Source: Parapedobacter sp. SGR-10 (GTDB taxonomy: Bacteria; Bacteroidota; Bacteroidia; Sphingobacteriales; Sphingobacteriaceae). Taken from it: a stretch of 64,000 bases of DNA. Positions 44,500 to 54,800 of this stretch are shown one piece after another (positions within the stretch are counted from its first letter, which is position 1; each line of letters starts with the position of its first letter). The stretch is taken from the NCBI RefSeq assembly GCF_011030405.1, contig NZ_JAAJTJ010000008.1:62001-126000 (forward strand), written 5' to 3'. The notes beneath the pieces are model-generated. The model ran no database searches. It was given only the letters and a program-made list of their open reading frames with translations, and was not told the origin of the DNA. The position numbers and the translations under genes were made by a program.

Positions 44500-44805
44500 T
44501 CATATCCTACCCCTACGCTTGCTTTCGCGGATCTGTTCCTCCAGATCTTCGAGATAGTAGTAGTGGCGATTACCAAGTATACGGGGCAATAGCCGACCCT
44601 CCTTGACAAAACGATAGTAGGTCGAGCGGGATATCCCCAGTATATCCATGACCTCGACGACACTCAACAAAGGCCTTGCCTTAGTCCCGGACACGACTTT
44701 TTCGTCCTGCCGGACAGACAAAGTAAGAGATGCATCTTTCAACAATTGGTAGATAGCTTCCAACAGGAGACAGACCCGTTGAAGCAGATGAAATAGATTA
44801 GCCAT
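44500..44805 (-). CDS. Helix-turn-helix (excisionase-like) DNA-binding protein
   Basis: A 101-residue protein. The C-terminal half is a winged-helix domain of the excisionase/MerR-like HTH_17 type: LLSVVEVMDILGISRSTYYR and FVKEGRLLPRILGNRHYYYL, ending with a basic tail RESKRRGRI. The N-terminal half is an amphipathic helical region (FHLLQRVCLLLEAIYQLLKD), probably for dimerisation. The 11-bp array begins a few bases after its stop codon, so the protein is a candidate binder of the array. Confidence 0.85.
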   Translation of the reverse strand: MANLFHLLQRVCLLLEAIYQLLKDASLTLSVRQDEKVVSGTKARPLLSVVEVMDILGISRSTYYRFVKEGRLLPRILGNRHYYYLEDLEEQIRESKRRGRI

Positions 44806-44895
44806 GATAAATTAGATTAAGCGATCATAGGCCGAATCCCACATTTCACTATAATCTTAGGTTTACTGATTTGTCTTTTGGCGAGATACGGGATA

Positions 44896-45852
44896 TCAAC
44901 AAGCGACCGTGCTGTCCCATCCCACCTGCACCAAAAGATGTCTATGTTCAAAATGTTGCGCTACATTCTTTCTTAGATCTTTACTGACGTTGAGCATCGA
45001 CGCCGCCTCCAGGTCATCGATATCCATACCCGCCGCAAAGGAGTCCATCACTTCGGTATCCAGTTGGAGCCGGTACTTCGACCGTGCCGAATGGCCTACA
45101 TGCCACATGTTGACATAGAAGCCTTTGCGTATCTGCACGAACCAGTCGCCTACCGGCCACTCGCGAAGGATGCTCCGGGTGTGTGTCCCGTAGACCTTCT
45201 CTCCGGATATAAGATAAAGTACGGATCCCTGCCTACTGAACCGTGCAAACAATATCGTATACAGCACGACCTGCGGCCTGGGATCCTTAGGTGCGGCAAA
45301 TGACAGAGGGATAGGCCCGGCCGAAGCCTCGGGCGGTATGGCCTTTACCTCCTCATCCTCCTTTCGTGTATAGTGCCGCAGTACAAACCTGACTACGCCC
45401 GATACGATCCGGTCGATCAGCCGCAAAAACAGGGCATCGCCGGGACGACGGTAGACCATGGCCGCGTAGCCGCCCACGCAGGCCAGGAATATCCACAAGC
45501 CGCTTTTCAGATAGCCCGCCTGCCAAAGGGTCAGCTGCTGCTGCATGAATACGATATGCAGCATGAACAGGTGCAGCAGCACGATCGGCAGGATAGCAAC
45601 CGCAAAGTAGCCAACATCGTACCATCCGTGTCTTTCATGCAGCCTTTGGTCTATACGGAATACAAAGAAAAAGTAGTAGCTCAGGGATATCCAGACGATG
45701 TATCCCCACAGCAGTGCAATGGTTACTATCCAGAAAAGCCAAAAGGAAGGTGCAGACAGGTAGTGCCCAAATCTCCAGAACTTGGTGTTGGTATTGATCA
45801 GGTAAGCGACAACGACCGATCCCACAAGTGTCTTTGCTGCCAATGCTCTCAT
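44896..45852 (-). CDS. Membrane-anchored LytTR-domain regulator
   Basis: A 318-residue protein. The N-terminal 150 residues carry about four membrane helices (FWLFWIVTIALLWGYIVWIS, FAVAILPIVLLHLFMLHIVF, LWIFLACVGGYAAMV). The C-terminal part resembles a LytTR DNA-binding domain: VYGTHTRSILREWPVGDWFV and QIRKGFYVNMWHV, corresponding to the usual FxRxHRSYxVNxxHI motif. This would be a one-component membrane regulator. It lies upstream of the HTH gene on the same strand. Confidence 0.75.
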   Translation of the reverse strand: MRALAAKTLVGSVVVAYLINTNTKFWRFGHYLSAPSFWLFWIVTIALLWGYIVWISLSYYFFFVFRIDQRLHERHGWYDVGYFAVAILPIVLLHLFMLHIVFMQQQLTLWQAGYLKSGLWIFLACVGGYAAMVYRRPGDALFLRLIDRIVSGVVRFVLRHYTRKEDEEVKAIPPEASAGPIPLSFAAPKDPRPQVVLYTILFARFSRQGSVLYLISGEKVYGTHTRSILREWPVGDWFVQIRKGFYVNMWHVGHSARSKYRLQLDTEVMDSFAAGMDIDDLEAASMLNVSKDLRKNVAQHFEHRHLLVQVGWDSTVAC

Positions 45853-46003
45853 GCTCGGTTAGAGGTTTGTTTGCGAACAATTCACAAGATAGCAAAAAAC
45901 AACTTATAAAGCAATTTTATTTCCCCAATTGTAATTATTACAATTAAAAAACAACCTCTCTGCCTGAAAGGCAAACGCATCTATTTTGTCTGTATTATAA
46001 TGG
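45853..46003. promoter_or_regulatory. AT-rich upstream region of the LytTR gene
   Basis: An AT-rich stretch with TTGTAATTATTACAA near 45931, a 15-bp palindrome that could be an operator. No gene here. Confidence 0.4.
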
Positions 46004-46763
46004 TAAAAACGGAGGGTTATTTTATTCAATTAAATCCTGTTTATTCCACCCCACTTCCTCTCCGTCTTCATAGCCAGACGGGCCTAGTCCTTGGAAAGCA
46101 CCCAAGGACCAAGGTGCTGTGCCCATTTCAAGGCATCCTGCCGCACAATTCCGAGGCTCAATAGCCCTGCAACTGCTGCCCTTGGTTTTGTCTCCCTAGG
46201 GCCTTTGCCCTCAATCCCATAGACAAAACTGAACGGAGCTAGGGGCATCCCACCGCTCAGTCTCCCGTTGCAGGGCTATTCCTGCCGATGCTGGTGAAAT
46301 GGGCGTGCGCAGTCCACAACGCTTGGCTTTACCTGCACATCAATACGTTGTCTGCAAGCCAGCGTAAGAAGCGTCATACGAGGTCTCCACTCCTCCAAAC
46401 CCTACACACTGGACTTGTATGACTTGCATTGTGCAAAATGTACGGACAGAAAGACAGGAGTTCCACGGGCTTGCTGTCCAAATGAATCAAGGTCGTTTTT
46501 GAGGATAGTGCATCAACAAGAGCCTATACTAAAAGCACTGTCCGTACAAATACTTAAAATGCCGCCTCCGGATATTTGACAATAGCAGGATGATGCACTA
46601 ACATTGTGTCAAATGTCCGAAGCGGCGAGTTTTTTGGGTACTTTTTAGCGGAAACCACGAAGTAGCATGAGTGCCAATGAAAACAGACACTCACGAATAA
46701 AAAGTACCTGCCCGTCCGGCATGAGGACAAAGAAAAACTGACTAAATTAACCCTCCGTTTTTA
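46004..46763. mobile_element. 760-bp MITE-like element, copy 2, with 16-bp perfect terminal inverted repeats
   Basis: The ends TAAAAACGGAGGGTTA (46004-46019) and TAACCCTCCGTTTTTA (46748-46763) are perfect inverted repeats. No open frame of useful length lies inside. Internal blocks match copy 1 (2987-3480) in reverse orientation, and GGGCTATT/AATAGCCC (around 46160-46280) forms further internal stems. The left part, about 46020-46380, is absent from copy 1, so copy 1 seems truncated internally. Confidence 0.75.
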
Positions 46764-47021
46764 GCCTATCCCTAGACTACAATAAGATGCCATACCTGGT
46801 TTCTTTCTCCCACTTATGTAGGTATGCCTGGGTGGCATACGAATAATACCCCGTGCGCTATCGTGACGTACGACCTTACCGTGTTTTTCCACAAATCTAC
46901 CGACTCGTCGGCCAAACCTACCGACTTGTCGTGATTTGCTTTGTGTACTTTTTCGGACTTGCTTTTATTTGCAGCGTGTTGCAACACATGAATTGATTAT
47001 AAACTAAAAAAAACACAGAAA
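46764..47021. promoter_or_regulatory. Upstream region of the 47022 gene with a short direct repeat
   Basis: CTACCGACTCGTCGG and CTACCGACTTGTCG lie 22 bases apart around 46897-46933, possibly a binding site. A TTTG...TTATTTG pair at about 46941-46972 resembles a Bacteroidota promoter. No gene is seen. Confidence 0.35.
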
Positions 47022-47414
47022 ATGAAACACACCTTTGACAATGCAGGCGTGGCCTCCGTACAGGCTGCCCTGCTCTCGCTTCCCACGAACGAACGGGAGC
47101 TGGAACTACAGGCTATCCGCGACGACTTCCGGGCATGGATGGCTGCGCATTTTGACCTCAGTGCTTCGCAGCTCCAACAGCTGGATGACATGCCGGCCGC
47201 ATTCCGCCAGCACGTGGCAGACCACATCGCCGACACGTGGGCGAGCGGGAGCCTGATCGCTTTCTTCAAAGAGCCGACGGTGTCCGCCCGACACCATGAG
47301 CCCCGTGACAAGGATTTCATCATCTTCCCCAAGAAGCGGCAGGTCTACAACATGGACACCCATGCCCTGGACGAAGAGACCGGACTCGACATCCGGATCC
47401 TGTACAGGGATTAG
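47022..47414 (+). CDS. Hypothetical protein, conserved-looking
   Basis: A 130-residue soluble protein. The N-terminal 80 residues are helical (NERELELQAIRDDFRAWMAA, ASQLQQLDDMPAAFRQHVAD), and the C-terminal part has FIIFPKKRQVYNMDTHALDE. No signal peptide, membrane segment or known motif is seen. It precedes the Crp-like regulator and the MauE/DUF6520 genes on the same strand. I do not recognise the family. Confidence 0.7.
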   Translation: MKHTFDNAGVASVQAALLSLPTNERELELQAIRDDFRAWMAAHFDLSASQLQQLDDMPAAFRQHVADHIADTWASGSLIAFFKEPTVSARHHEPRDKDFIIFPKKRQVYNMDTHALDEETGLDIRILYRD

Positions 47415-47498
47415 GACTTTTATTTTGCGCTACACCACCGCCATGTACCGAATCCCATGGCGGTTGGTTTTGTTGTACAGCCCTATTATCCCCCCGCC

Positions 47499-48101
47499 AT
47501 GTCCACACTACGTGCCAACAATCCCGGACTGTGCTTTCTGATCAGCTATTGGTCCAGGTACTGCACGCTCGAGCCCTGGCATACGGACTGGGCAAAGCAG
47601 CATATCCGTGTCCCGGACAGCCTGCGCAAAGGTCAGGCACTATACCTCGAGGGCGAACGCCAAAAGAACGTCTACCTCGTCGCACGCGGACTGCTCGCCC
47701 GTGTGCGCTACAACGACAAGGGAAAGCGGCAGATCCTGAGCGTGGCACTGCCGGGTATGGCGCTGATGACGACAGATCACCTGTACAGCCGTACGCCGAG
47801 TAAAGGGGATATCGTGGTACTGCGATCAAACAGTATCATCATAGAAATTCCCTATCGTGCGATCAAGGATTTTAAGGAAAGAGAACCACATATCGACACC
47901 CTGATCGATGTACTGGGCAATAAGAAGCGAAAACAGCTAGCCAGACTGCGATCGGTCACACACGGCCATAAACCCTACCTGTGCTATCAACATTTTATCA
48001 CGCAGATGCCCGACCTTTTCCAGACATTAAAACATGCCGAGGTAGCTGATCTATTGGGCATCTCCCTGTCGACGGTACTACGGGGATACAAAAATCTGTA
48101 A
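47499..48101 (+). CDS. Crp/Fnr-family transcriptional regulator
   Basis: About 200 residues from the ATG at 47499. The N-terminal cyclic-nucleotide-binding-like beta-barrel has LRKGQALYLEGERQKNVYLV and ARGLLARVRYNDKGKRQILS, and a C-terminal HTH reads LKHAEVADLLGISLSTVLRG. The phosphate-binding Arg/Ser pocket of true CRP is not obvious, so the ligand may differ or be absent. It sits directly upstream of the MauE-like gene and probably regulates it or the susCD genes. Confidence 0.82.
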   Translation: MSTLRANNPGLCFLISYWSRYCTLEPWHTDWAKQHIRVPDSLRKGQALYLEGERQKNVYLVARGLLARVRYNDKGKRQILSVALPGMALMTTDHLYSRTPSKGDIVVLRSNSIIIEIPYRAIKDFKEREPHIDTLIDVLGNKKRKQLARLRSVTHGHKPYLCYQHFITQMPDLFQTLKHAEVADLLGISLSTVLRGYKNL

Positions 48102-48203
48102 ATCTACAAAACACACCCAAAAACAGTGTCACCATTGACGCCAAAAACGACCATAATGTATTTCGACCTTTGAAATGTAGATATTCAATAAAAGGCAACA
48201 TTT

Positions 48204-48734
48204 ATGAAAACTGTCGATATACATACACGATCACGAAGCCAACGATCAGGGGACTGGCTGTCTTCCCGATGGAGGACAGCCAGATCCCTGAACACAAAGC
48301 AAACCCTCATCACCTGTACCGTACTGCTTACGATACTGCTTTTTATGTACACTGCGGTGAGCAAGCTATTGGAGTATGACAAGTTCGTCTTTCAGATGCG
48401 CCGTGTACCCCTACCCTTCATGCAATCGTGGGCTCCTTTTATCGGGCGCGCAATACCATTGGTTGAACTGGTACTGGTAGGCTTACTTTTTATAGACAGA
48501 ACCCGTTATTGGGGGTTGATATGTTCACTACTGCTGATGGTATCCTTCGAAATCTACATCCTTTGGATGAAGATATTGGAAATACAGACAGGTGTCCGGC
48601 TGCCCTGTTCGTGCGGTGGGATAGTCTCAAAAATGAACTGGACAGAACACCTGCTGTTTAATGCCGTCTTCGTCTGCTTGTTAGCCCTATCCGTTTACTA
48701 TGAGCGGAAAAAGAGGCGATCCAAAACTGCTTAG
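48204..48734 (+). CDS. MauE/DoxX-like redox-associated membrane protein
   Basis: A 176-residue membrane protein with four helices (TLITCTVLLTILLFMYTAVS, AIPLVELVLVGLLFI, LICSLLLMVSFEIYILWMKI, LLFNAVFVCLLALSVYY). Between helices 3 and 4 is RLPCSCGGIV, a C-x-C pair facing one side of the membrane. The MauE family is linked to disulfide handling of partner proteins. The N-terminal 30 residues are polar and coded by a strong hairpin, so the true start may differ. A DUF6520 gene follows and a TlpA-like gene is opposite. Confidence 0.8.
   Translation: MKTVDIHTRSRSQRSGDWLSSRWRTARSLNTKQTLITCTVLLTILLFMYTAVSKLLEYDKFVFQMRRVPLPFMQSWAPFIGRAIPLVELVLVGLLFIDRTRYWGLICSLLLMVSFEIYILWMKILEIQTGVRLPCSCGGIVSKMNWTEHLLFNAVFVCLLALSVYYERKKRRSKTA
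48254..48283 (+). repeat. 13-bp-arm hairpin inside the start of the MauE-like gene
   Basis: CTGGCTGTCTTCC pairs with GGAGGACAGCCAG with one G-T pair and a CGAT loop. It lies about 50 bases after the annotated ATG. It may be a translational or transcriptional control stem, or mark an untranslated leader. Confidence 0.6.
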
Positions 48735-48778
48735 GAATTTTTAATCCTATATTTTTTAACCCTTTAATTTTTATAGCC

Positions 48779-49072
48779 ATGAAAAAGCTACGTTTAAAAT
48801 CAAAAATCCTGCTGGGTGCCATCCTGATGGGTGGCATGGCAGCAGGTGCACATGCATTTTCTAACCTGCCAAATCCTGCCGACCCTACGTACAGATGGAC
48901 GTCCTCTCCGGATGCACCTAACCATCCTTCGGAAGTTCTTGACAATGCTACGGCCGAGACAGCCAAGGGTTACTTTGAATGTGACGGAGATGGGGAGACA
49001 TGTGCAACAGGAACCCTCGTTTCGGGCGATCCGGGATCACCCGCCACCGCCGAAATCAAACTGGAGGAATAG
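48779..49072 (+). CDS. DUF6520 family small secreted protein
   Basis: A 97-residue precursor: the signal peptide SKILLGAILMGGMAAGAHAF is followed by a short polar, acidic mature part with two Cys (YFECDGDGETCATGTLVSG). This matches DUF6520 as I know it, a family of small Bacteroidota secreted proteins that travels with MauE-like proteins. The two Cys, separated by six residues, could form a disulfide. Function unknown. The gene is 44 bases after the MauE-like gene. Confidence 0.82.
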   Translation: MKKLRLKSKILLGAILMGGMAAGAHAFSNLPNPADPTYRWTSSPDAPNHPSEVLDNATAETAKGYFECDGDGETCATGTLVSGDPGSPATAEIKLEE

Positions 49073-49118
49073 TGTGTTAACCGACATCCTCCAAAATCGC
49101 GAAACCAAGGATATGAGT

Positions 49119-50438
49119 CTAACTCATATCCTTTATTATTGTGATCTTATATCTATCTCTTTGCTGTCGAACATGGATGCCATGTTTTACTTCGATCAAT
49201 TTCTTGATTTCCCCGTAGGTAAGTTTCCTTTGTCTAAAATCGAGATCGATACTAATCCTCATTCCTCCCGTACGGTCTATAAACGGAGGGTCTGCCGGTT
49301 TGGCTCTTATATTCTCCTTCAATTGCTCGTTAAGGTATTCCAGAAGAAACAAAACGCTGACGTTCTTTGCAACGAGTCCGTTCTCGTCTAGTTTTAAAAC
49401 CGTCGAATCATTTTCGTCCTGCCTTGGCATGGACATGTCGTCCGCCGTGATGATACTGCACAGGATACTGTCCTCAACGACTTCTACCTCAAGGTCAAAA
49501 ATCCTTTTCAGATCGTCCAGCATATAGGCATAAAACAGCGTATCTTTTACAGGTCTTGGCATCCTCAGCTCGTAACAGTGATTGTTCTCTGCTCTCAATT
49601 CGTCGCGAGAATTATATTTTGACCTTTTAAAGCTCATAGGTGCCATTGACGAATTAAAAAAACGTAATGAATCCCTGGTCACGATCCTCATCCTTCCATA
49701 GTGATCTTTCGATGATCTCCCTCTACCTACAGCCATCCACAACATACTGCTAAGCAAATCATTATAGTGAAATACCCGTACGATCTTTTGCTTGTCGGCA
49801 TATCCTCCTGCGGGTTGAACGGTATGCCCACTGACGATTCCATCGATGCGCTTTGTCACAATAGACCGATATTCAAACTCACTGTCACTCATGTGAAAAG
49901 GTTTGAAAACATCAAAATTAGTGATATCGTTCTTGTTTTTGACCCTTAACGGTTTGCGCTCTATAAATGCAAGGATATTATCTCTGCCCATATAGTCCCC
50001 TCCGGTGATATATTGTACTGTTCCTGCCGCATCTATCCAGACATTATGTGGCAATATCCGATGGGGGAAGTATTTGATCCATGAGGTATCCATCGTGACA
50101 AACTTCAGTCGCCCTCCCTTCAGATCCTCGTTACGCCCAAGGAAAGCCTCGACTTTTTGGGCATCTTCATAAGTGACCGAGACTATATTGATCCTGTCCG
50201 TTTCCTTTAGGATAGAATCCAACAGTTTCAGTTCTTTGATACACGGCAGGCACCATGTCGCCCAAAAATTTATGATCGTAGGTTTCGACCCCTCTTTCGA
50301 ATCAAGGTTCAGCTCTTGCCATAGCTGTTCTGGAATTTTATCTCCGATGCCCAGTTCATTGGTTTGAGCTGTGCAGACATTGGCCATGGACAACAAACAA
50401 AGTAAGAAAACGGCGATGATATTAGTGATAGCCTTCAT
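49119..50438 (-). CDS. TlpA-like thioredoxin-domain protein with C-terminal extension
   Basis: A 439-residue secreted protein with a signal peptide (IIAVFLLCLLSMANVCTAQ). The thioredoxin domain (about residues 28-160) has FWATWCLPCIKELKLL with a CxxC active site and a cis-Pro-like ILPHNVWID. The remaining 280 residues, with KTLFYAYMLDDLKRIFD-like helical segments, are of unknown fold. It overlaps the SusD gene by 17 bases, so it is expressed with SusC/SusD as a periplasmic reductase or a surface redox protein. Confidence 0.87.
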   Translation of the reverse strand: MKAITNIIAVFLLCLLSMANVCTAQTNELGIGDKIPEQLWQELNLDSKEGSKPTIINFWATWCLPCIKELKLLDSILKETDRINIVSVTYEDAQKVEAFLGRNEDLKGGRLKFVTMDTSWIKYFPHRILPHNVWIDAAGTVQYITGGDYMGRDNILAFIERKPLRVKNKNDITNFDVFKPFHMSDSEFEYRSIVTKRIDGIVSGHTVQPAGGYADKQKIVRVFHYNDLLSSMLWMAVGRGRSSKDHYGRMRIVTRDSLRFFNSSMAPMSFKRSKYNSRDELRAENNHCYELRMPRPVKDTLFYAYMLDDLKRIFDLEVEVVEDSILCSIITADDMSMPRQDENDSTVLKLDENGLVAKNVSVLFLLEYLNEQLKENIRAKPADPPFIDRTGGMRISIDLDFRQRKLTYGEIKKLIEVKHGIHVRQQRDRYKITIIKDMS

Positions 50439-51792
50439 TTTGTACTAGATTAGTGTTATACGTTAGTTCTGACGCAGGGATTGGCAATCTTCCGGATTCG
50501 CCATCTACCCATGTCTCCTTGTATGCTCCCATTACAGTGTTCAGCCTTCCTATCCTTTTTAGGTCGACAAACCGCTTTGCCCATTCTCCGAACAGTTCGA
50601 CCCGCCTCTCTTGGTATATGGCTTCCAAACAGCTTGCCTTGTCCATATCGTCGGCAAGGTTCGTAAGTCCGGCTCTTGCTCTGACAACATTTAGATCGGC
50701 AATCGCTCCCTCTGTATCTTCCAGATGGGCTTTAGCTTCGGCACGGACCAGGTACTGCTCACTGGCCCGCAGCACGACGAGATACTCCGGCGTGGTATTG
50801 GATGCTGAGCGATTCTTGTATTTGTACGGAAACCAATAGGATTGTGTTGCCCCATTGGTGGTCACGTCATTTTTGCCAAGCCAATTACGCTGACGAAGAT
50901 CATCGTTTTCAAACGCCGCATATAGCGCATCCGTGACGATAAACCTCGGTAAAGATGTCCGGGAAGAAGGAATCAACGTTGAAGCGTCACTGATGAATCC
51001 GTTCAATCTCCATAGCTGTAAAATCGTTTCCCTGCTGTTTGCCAAAAAAACATCATCAATATCGTTGACAGGTGTGTACATTCCCGAATTTAAAACAGCA
51101 TCTGCTTCGTCAAATGCTTCCTGCCAACGCTGTTGGTACAGGTACACCTGCGCGAGCAATGCACATGCTGACCACCTATTTGCCCTGACTTTATCGCCGC
51201 TTGGATAATCGGCAGAAAGCCCCTTTTTGGCATCGGTCAAATCTGCTATGATCTGAGAAAATACGCCGACACTGTCCACTTGGGAAGCGGTCCTGTTTTC
51301 ATCAACGTCAGTTGTCAACAACAGGGGGATGTTTTCATACAGTGTATAAAGGTGATAGTAGCAAAATGCACGGACAAACTTGACTTCATTTATCAGCATA
51401 TTCTTTGTTTTTTCATTTAATACATCACTATCGCTTGCCCGCTCCAGGATATCGTTGCAGGAATATATGATTTCATAAAATGTGCTCCATATATTGGTGT
51501 TTGTACCATTATTGGCCGAAAGACGCCCATCGTAAAACTCTTCATTGAGCGCAGTATATCCATACTCATCCGTGTATAGGCTGATATATTTATTGTAGTT
51601 CGTGTTCAGGCCGTTTGCAAGGGTATAATATACATTGCCCAATGCCGAGATAGCTGACAGCGAATCTGCAAAAACCTTGTCCGTAGTAAGCTGGTTTCTG
51701 GGTGTCTCCACCTCCAATAGCTTTGAACAGCCGGACAATGCCATAAGAAAAACGGCTGAGCAAGCGATCAGTATTATCTTGTAGTTGTTCAT
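50422..51792 (-). CDS. SusD/RagB-family outer membrane nutrient-binding lipoprotein
   Basis: A 456-residue lipoprotein: the lipobox is ALSGCSKLLEV. It has the SusD helical repeats (FVRAFCYYHLYTLYENIPLL, ACALLAQVYLYQQRWQEAFD) and the C-terminal RagB segment (ECLEAIYQERRVELFGEWAK-like, starting SCLEAIYQERRVELFGE). SusD caps the SusC barrel and captures the ligand. It sits between SusC (12 bases upstream) and the TlpA-like gene. No glycoside hydrolase is nearby, so the ligand is probably not a plant polysaccharide. Confidence 0.92.
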   Translation of the reverse strand: MNNYKIILIACSAVFLMALSGCSKLLEVETPRNQLTTDKVFADSLSAISALGNVYYTLANGLNTNYNKYISLYTDEYGYTALNEEFYDGRLSANNGTNTNIWSTFYEIIYSCNDILERASDSDVLNEKTKNMLINEVKFVRAFCYYHLYTLYENIPLLLTTDVDENRTASQVDSVGVFSQIIADLTDAKKGLSADYPSGDKVRANRWSACALLAQVYLYQQRWQEAFDEADAVLNSGMYTPVNDIDDVFLANSRETILQLWRLNGFISDASTLIPSSRTSLPRFIVTDALYAAFENDDLRQRNWLGKNDVTTNGATQSYWFPYKYKNRSASNTTPEYLVVLRASEQYLVRAEAKAHLEDTEGAIADLNVVRARAGLTNLADDMDKASCLEAIYQERRVELFGEWAKRFVDLKRIGRLNTVMGAYKETWVDGESGRLPIPASELTYNTNLVQNEGYH

Positions 51793-51803
51793 TTTACTTT
51801 TCT

Positions 51804-54800
51804 TTAAAGTGATAGTTTTATTCCAAAAAATATTGACTTGATCGGCGGAACTGCTGCGGCAAAAGCACTGTTCCCACCTATTTCCGGATCCAAAACCGGG
51901 ATATTGCTATCCCAGATGGTCAACAGGTTCTGTGCTTCCACCGAAACCCCGATCGATTGACAGCCCAATCTTCTGGAGACTGTACCCGGCAGGGAATAGG
52001 ACAGGGAAACGTTTTTCAGCCTGAAATATGGTACGGTAAAGAAATTGCCACTTGATTCACCATAGTTGCCTGTATCGCTCCGGTAGGTTGAAGATACCTT
52101 AGGTATGGTCGTCTGATCGCCTACATTTTTCCACCTGTCCCCAAGGATGGCATATCCGTTAAATATGCGATAGCCGAATTGGTTAAACATGAGGTTGCCA
52201 AAATGGGATTGTCTCGCAAACTGCCCAAAAAGACTAAGCCGGATGTTTTTATATGAAAACTGGTTTCCGATACCCCCATAAAAATCAGGGGTTCGTTTGC
52301 CCAATGTGTGATACCTATATGGAGTTGCACCATTCGAAACCTGTCCATCTTCATCCGCAAACTGGCCAATACCTGTCTCTGCATCTACACCGACAAGGTG
52401 ATAGCCGTAGACCCTTGTTATATCATAACCGATCTTATGGGTATTCGCATAGCTGCTGTTCTCGATGTTTTCAAATGAGACGAGCCTGTTCTTTGGCAAT
52501 GTGATATTGGCCGTGGCCGTCCATCGAAAGTGCGGGCCTTCTAGTATGCGTGCATTCAGGTCAAACTCCCATCCCGTATTCTGAACGGTGGCCGGAAGAT
52601 TGGCCTGATAACTGGCAAAACCTGTGATTCGCGGCAATGGATAATCCACAAGTTGATTGTTGCTACGGTTTTTGTAATAGTTGGCCGTCAGGAGTATCCT
52701 GTCCTTTATAAAGCCCAATTCGGTCGCTACTTCAAATTTTCTGGTCACTTCCCAATGGAACTGGCTGTTGAATATCCGGCTCGGACTCAAGATAGCTATA
52801 TTCTGATAGCTGTTTGAGCCTCTCGTTCTATATGTGGACAGATACTCGTAGTCACTTATCTGGTCGTTGCCCGTCAAGCCATAACTTGCCCTTAACTTCC
52901 CAAAACTCAAAAAACCATTGTCCTGACCGAACCACTTCTCTTTTGAGAACAGCCAAGCACCTCCTATGGAATAGAAGTTGCCAAAGCGATTTCCGGGCCC
53001 GAACCGGCTGCTCCCGTCGCGTCTTGCAGTGACATTAACGATATATCTGTCCTGTAGGCTGTAGGTCGCACGGCCAAATGCAGAGACATATCTGTATTCG
53101 GTAAAAGTATTGGTCCTTGCGTCCATCGTCCCTGCCGAGGCCAGATTTTCCATTAAGGACTCGTTTGTAAAGTTCGATACATGCAAGAACAATCTATCCG
53201 TAGCGCGGGACTGATAGGTACCTCCGATCAATACCTGCAACTTGGACGTGGAAAATTCTTTTCTGTATTCAGCCTGGGGTTCGACGATATAGGAAGTCGC
53301 TGAATTTTCGCCGAAGTACGTGTAATTGGTCATCCCTGTGGTCAATGACCTGCCCGGAAATATCTGTTTCTGGTCCAATGTCCTGCGGTTATACCCTCCG
53401 CTCACTTTCAGCTCCAATCCCATCGGCAGTGTATAGCCGGCAAGAAGATTTCCAACAAAATTGTGCGTCGCCGAATGGCCTCTTGCGAGTAGTTCAGCCT
53501 CTAAGTTTGAGCCTACATACCAATTGAAGCTCCCATCATCATTTGTCAAGGGATAGTTGGGTGCAAGCAAAAACATCGCTCCGGCATTATTCGCCGGATT
53601 CGCCATATCGCTCTTGTCCATGTTATAAATGGACGAAAGGTTGATCTTGAACCGGCCATTGTCCGAAAGATGGTTTATATTGGATCGCAGTCCTCCCTTG
53701 CTATAGGTATTGTCTCCACGCAGGATCGTCCCCTCTGTCCTGAAATTTCCGCCTATATTGAAACCGGTGTTGCTGTTTCCTCCTGAGACCGAGAGCTGGG
53801 TATTTGTGAGGCTGGCTGTGTTTCCATAGATATAATCGTACCAATCTGTACCCTCTGTCTGGCTCCAAACGGTAAGATCGGGGGCATAGTCCGGCGATGC
53901 AGGATCGGCAGACGGTACTCTGTTGTCGTTTGCAAATGCTTCATTTCGCAATGCCAGATATTGTTCTAAGCTGAGCAGTTCGGGATGATCCGCGACTTGG
54001 CTAAATCCATGACCGATATCGAGATTTACCCGTGTCCCTCCCGATTTGCCTTTTTTCGTCGTGATCAGTACGACACCATTGCTTCCGCGGCTACCATAGA
54101 TCGCCGTAGCGTCTGCATCTTTTAACACTGTGATATTTTCTATATCATTTGGGTTTAGGATGTTTAAAGGACTGACCGCCCCCACAATGCTACCTGACGA
54201 TATGGTCGTTCCTTTATTGATCGCCTCCCCATCATACGGTACACCATCTATGATGTACAGCGGATCGGTACCTGCCTGTATAGATCCTGTCCCCCGTATC
54301 TGTATGTTGATGTTGCCGCCGGGCAGTCCATTGGTGGTCTGTACGAATACCCCGGGCATCCTGCCGCTCAATGCGGACAGTACATTGGTGACGGGCTGTT
54401 GCTCGATTTCCTTTGCCGAGATGCTCACGACACTACCCGTGTTGAACCGCCTGGTGGTCTGCCCGTAACCGATGACCTGCACCTCGTCAATGGCCAGCGT
54501 GGTATCGGTGGTGTCCTTGATCTGTCGGATGGTCTGCCCGGGAGCAGCCCCAGACCCTTCGACTTCGCTCAGGGCTCGGGACTGCGGTCGGGCATGGTTA
54601 AACAAACACAGGAAACATAATAACAATGGTAGGGGCAAAAAATATTTTGCCCATAAATGATTGTTTGTCCGTACCGATTGGGCGAAAGATGTTTGGGCGA
54701 AAGATGTTTCGCCCCTACGTATGGAACGCAACCACATGTGCAGATACATCTGCACCGATCGGGGTATGCCGACCTCACCGCGTTGTACGGCGGACGTGTG

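Noticed and set aside
44246..44592. Two plus-strand frames over the 11-bp array
   Set aside because: Their composition (Ser/Arg/Gly/Pro-rich) is a by-product of the 11-base repeat, whose step rotates the frame.
43433..45852. Prophage
   Set aside because: CHAP, DUF6266 and an excisionase-like HTH are present, but there is no integrase, terminase, portal or tail gene.
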